Source of the DNA: Deltaproteobacteria bacterium
GTDB taxonomy: Bacteria > Desulfobacterota > Desulfarculia > Adiutricales > Adiutricaceae
NCBI GenBank assembly: GCA_031278795.1
Contig: JAITJT010000139.1
Span: 1-8,200 of the forward strand
Direction of reading: 5' to 3'
Length of the DNA: 8,200 nucleotides
Below are positions 6,442 through 8,200 of the stretch, one piece after another. Numbering within the stretch: position 1 is the stretch's first letter; every line of letters starts with the position of its first letter. The notes below the pieces were generated by a model. That model ran no database searches. It saw only the letters and a list, made by a program, of their open reading frames with translations, and was not told the DNA's origin. The translations under genes were made by a program, and so were the position numbers.

Positions 6442-6503
6442 GCGCCATACCAAGAGCAAACTTTAGGTACAATACTTATCTCTATGCCTTGCGCCATACC
6501 AAG
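6442..6503. repeat. 13-bp exact direct repeat, 49 bp apart
   Basis: GCGCCATACCAAG occurs at 6442-6454 and 6491-6503. Similarity continues loosely on the 3' side (AAACTTTAG and AAACTTAG after each copy), so the underlying unit may be about 25 bp. No gene lies between the copies. It may be a protein-binding pair or the trace of a small duplication. Confidence 0.7.
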
Positions 6504-6640
6504 CCATAAACTTAGTGAATGCGCTTTTCTGGCTTCTTTTTCCTTTCTTCACCCCAATCTCATTTTCCACTTTTATTTGGGGAGTGTTATTTTTTTTAAA
6601 TTCTAAAAATCAAACCTTAAAATCTAAAAGCTAGGGCCTA

Positions 6641-6770
6641 AAAGCCAAGCTCTTGACCCAAGGCCAAAAAACCAAGGCCCAAGGCCCAAAATCCATTGGC
6701 TTGGCCCAATATGGGCCAAAGGGGGAAAAAGGCCCCCGGAAGGGCCTTGGATAGCCAAAAGCTAGGCTTT
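6641..6770. other. Foldable GGCC-rich block, possible structured RNA in the cheA leader region
   Basis: Nested and adjacent stems can be drawn: AAAGCCAAGCT (6641-6651) with AGCTAGGCTTT (6760-6770), 10 of 11 paired; CCAAGGCCC (6672-6680) with GGGCCTTGG (6742-6750), perfect; TTGGCCCA (6701-6708) with TGGGCCAA (6712-6719), perfect with a 3-nt loop; and GGGGG (6721-6725) with CCCCC (6733-6737). Together they make a closed multi-branch fold on either strand. Caution: the block repeats a few words (CCAAGGCC three times), so many alternative pairings exist, including 6701-6709 with 6793-6801. No known riboswitch or RNA family is recognised. The -10-like site at 6810 lies downstream, so the block is in the cheA transcript only if a promoter lies further upstream. 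Confidence 0.35.
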
Positions 6771-6809
6771 CCCACAGAAAATCTTGAGATCTTTGGGCCA
6801 ATCCGATAT

Positions 6810-6815
6810 TATAAT
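6810..6815 (+). promoter_or_regulatory. Consensus -10 hexamer upstream of cheA
   Basis: TATAAT is a perfect -10 match. The best -35-like word, TTGAGA (6784-6789), is 20 bp away, longer than the usual 16-18, and there is no TG extension. If used, the transcript would start near 6822 and leave a leader of about 135 nt. Perfect -10 matches arise by chance in AT-rich DNA. Confidence 0.3.
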
Positions 6816-6956
6816 GTTTGAATTTTATTTTTTTCTTTCCGTCTTTATTGTCTAAAGACAAACAAAAACACGTCCCACCCATTTCCCGGGTTCAAGGATC
6901 TTTTTCCAGGCGAAATTGGGGGATGCGCGCCAACAATAGCAAGGGACATCAAGCTT

Positions 6957-8200
6957 ATGTCGGAATCTGAACTAGATGAGGGTTTGCTTCAAGATTTCAT
7001 AACGGAATCCAAAGAGCTACTGGAGGAGTTCACCTCCAGCCTCTCGGCCTTCGAGGCTGACCCCACCAACCTGGAGACCATTAACCCGGTCTTTAGGGCG
7101 GCCCACACCCTCAAAGGCTCCAGCGCCTTCTTCGGGTTGAACCACATCAAGGACTTCGCCCACAAGCTGGAGAACCTCCTGGACGACATCCGGCACGGAA
7201 AGCGCGAGGCCTCTCCCAAGGCCATAGAGTACCTCTTCCTGGCCGGTAACCACCTCAAGAGCATGTTTGACCGCCTCTCGGCTGGAAACATGTCCACGGA
7301 GCTCTTACCGGAGGAGGCCCAGTTCCAGGACGAGCTGGTGCACTTCATAGGAGAGGGCGGCGGTGGTGGCGGAGGCGCCGAGCAGTTCAAGGACGCCTGC
7401 CAGGAGATAAAGAAGCTCTTGGGGGACTCCTTGGAAACGGGTGTGGATCCGGAGACCCTCATCCAGAGCATAACCGACGTGGTCAACAAGCTGCCTCTGG
7501 AGTCTTTGGAGGCTAAAAAAGAGGGTGCCCCGGAGATAAAGAGGCCCGAGATGGTCTCCTACCAGGGGGTGGACCTCACGGCTGACGCCTTGGCCGCCTT
7601 TGACAACGTGACCGGTGAGGCCTTTGACCCCAAGGCCTTCTCCGAGAACCTCAAGAACCTAGGCGACCAGATAACAGCCAACAGCTGGGAGGACCTTAAA
7701 CCGGCCTTTAAAGAGGCCTCAGAGGACTTCACGGCGGTCTATGAGTCCGGGTTGGATTTTGACCCAATCCTTGTGGGGCTAATAAAGAGCAAGTACCTGG
7801 ACCTCTTGGGTCACATGGATCTAAGCCATCCGGAGGATGCCAAGCCCGATGCCGCGGCCCCGGGTGAGGAGGCTTCCTCCGAGGCCAAGGAAGGGGAGCC
7901 GGAGGAGAAGAAGGCCGAGAAGCAGGAACGCAAGACCATGCGCATCTCGGAGGAGAAGGTGGACGGCTTCATGAGCTACGTGGGCGAGCTCATAGTGACC
8001 GCCGAGACCTTCAACTACCTCCAGAAGACCATAGAGCAGGAGAAGGTTAACCCCAACACCATTAGGGCCTTCAAGAACGCCAACCAAGCATTCAGGGAGC
8101 TCTCAGACGAGCTCCAGGAGAGCTTGATGGAGATCCGCAGGGTGCCCATCAAGGGCATCCTCCAGAAGGTCAATATGATGGCCAGAGAGCTCTCCCACCA
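6957..8200 (+). CDS. cheA: CheA-family chemotaxis histidine kinase, N-terminal 414 residues (runs off the window)
   Basis: CheA kinases couple membrane receptors to CheY by phosphorylating their own HPt histidine. Seen here: an HPt (P1) domain at about 5-110 with the phosphorylation box AAHTLKGSSAFFG, H50 being the acceptor; a run of seven glycines (134-140); an unassigned, mostly acidic helical region (about 141-288) with no recognisable CheY-binding P2 domain; a charged Glu/Lys/Ala linker (about 290-326); and a P3 dimerisation segment from about 328, with MRISEEKVDGFMSYVGELIV (328-347) and RRVPI (394-398). The ATPase (P4) and CheW-like (P5) domains would lie beyond the window. The ATG at 6957 fits the normal distance to the HPt box; AAGGGA (6941-6946) with 10-nt spacing is a fair Shine-Dalgarno. 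No other che or flagellar gene is in view, so it could equally serve a Frz- or Pil-Chp-type pathway. Confidence 0.9.
   Translation, partial: MSESELDEGLLQDFITESKELLEEFTSSLSAFEADPTNLETINPVFRAAHTLKGSSAFFGLNHIKDFAHKLENLLDDIRHGKREASPKAIEYLFLAGNHLKSMFDRLSAGNMSTELLPEEAQFQDELVHFIGEGGGGGGGAEQFKDACQEIKKLLGDSLETGVDPETLIQSITDVVNKLPLESLEAKKEGAPEIKRPEMVSYQGVDLTADALAAFDNVTGEAFDPKAFSENLKNLGDQITANSWEDLKPAFKEASEDFTAVYESGLDFDPILVGLIKSKYLDLLGHMDLSHPEDAKPDAAAPGEEASSEAKEGEPEEKKAEKQERKTMRISEEKVDGFMSYVGELIVTAETFNYLQKTIEQEKVNPNTIRAFKNANQAFRELSDELQESLMEIRRVPIKGILQKVNMMARELSH

Larger units (their letters stand above)
6058..6956. other. Long AT-rich non-coding stretch before cheA
   Basis: About 0.9 kb without a supported gene. 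The first part (6060-6360) is T-rich on the + strand. It then holds a 14-bp tandem array (6324-6377), the 10-bp palindrome CGGCTAGCCG (6405-6414), a 13-bp direct repeat (6442-6503), a block of self-complementary GGCC words (6641-6770) and a -10-like TATAAT (6810-6815). A minus-strand open frame covers 6631-6882, but its protein is low-complexity (F, P, W, G) and follows the GGCC words, so I do not call it. No tRNA or rRNA segment is recognisable. Confidence 0.65.

Noticed and set aside
6631..6882. Minus-strand open frame of 83 codons
   Set aside because: The protein is low-complexity (F, P, W, G) and mirrors the repeated GGCC words; no ribosome site or family resemblance.
6923..6970. Possible 15-codon upstream frame overlapping the cheA start
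   Set aside because: The ATG directly follows the G run, with no spacing for ribosome binding; very short and not distinguishable from chance.
6989..7489. Minus-strand open frame of 166 codons
   Set aside because: Fully antisense to the HPt-containing part of the CheA gene, whose plus-strand product is clearly conserved.

Overview
The window comes from a Gram-negative, chemotactic bacterium. It carries a Pal-type peptidoglycan-binding outer-membrane lipoprotein and the N-terminal part of a CheA-family histidine kinase. The style of the CheA phosphotransfer box (HTLKGSSAFFG) and the mixed proteome fit a deltaproteobacterial (Desulfobacterota-like) lineage best, but this is an inference from a few proteins and no species can be named.

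Layout, all genes on the + strand: (a) 1-892, T-rich DNA with no gene seen; (b) 893-3676, a 927-residue membrane-anchored TPR-like protein of unknown function, whose stop codon lies inside the first unit of an 18-bp tandem repeat (3664-3751); (c) a gap with a 25-bp palindrome; (d) 4057-4989, an NAD-dependent extended-SDR sugar-nucleotide epimerase; (e) a 565-bp AT-rich gap with paired dyads, a weak terminator candidate and a promoter candidate; (f) 5555-5995, pal, a stand-alone lipoprotein gene with a strong Shine-Dalgarno and a textbook intrinsic terminator (6023-6057); (g) a 0.9-kb AT-rich gap with a 14-bp tandem repeat, a 13-bp direct repeat and a block of self-complementary GGCC words; (h) 6957-8200, the 5' part of a cheA-like gene that runs off the window.

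Two properties dominate. About a third of the window (roughly 2.8 of 8.2 kb) is non-coding, which is high for a bacterium. Base composition is also sharply split: the 60 bases at 241-300 are 23% G+C by count, while those at 4381-4440 are 67%. Each gene sits alone behind its own long spacer, so no operon is visible. The four genes do not form an obvious pathway; envelope maintenance (pal, the TPR protein), surface glycan precursor synthesis (epimerase) and taxis signalling (cheA) are simply adjacent.

I did not find a clear new defence, mobile or CRISPR-like system. The best candidates for something undescribed are the non-coding elements (the 18-bp repeat over a stop codon, the twin TGGAA/TTCCA dyads, the GGCC-rich foldable block before cheA), the unassigned TPR protein and the unassigned middle region of the kinase.
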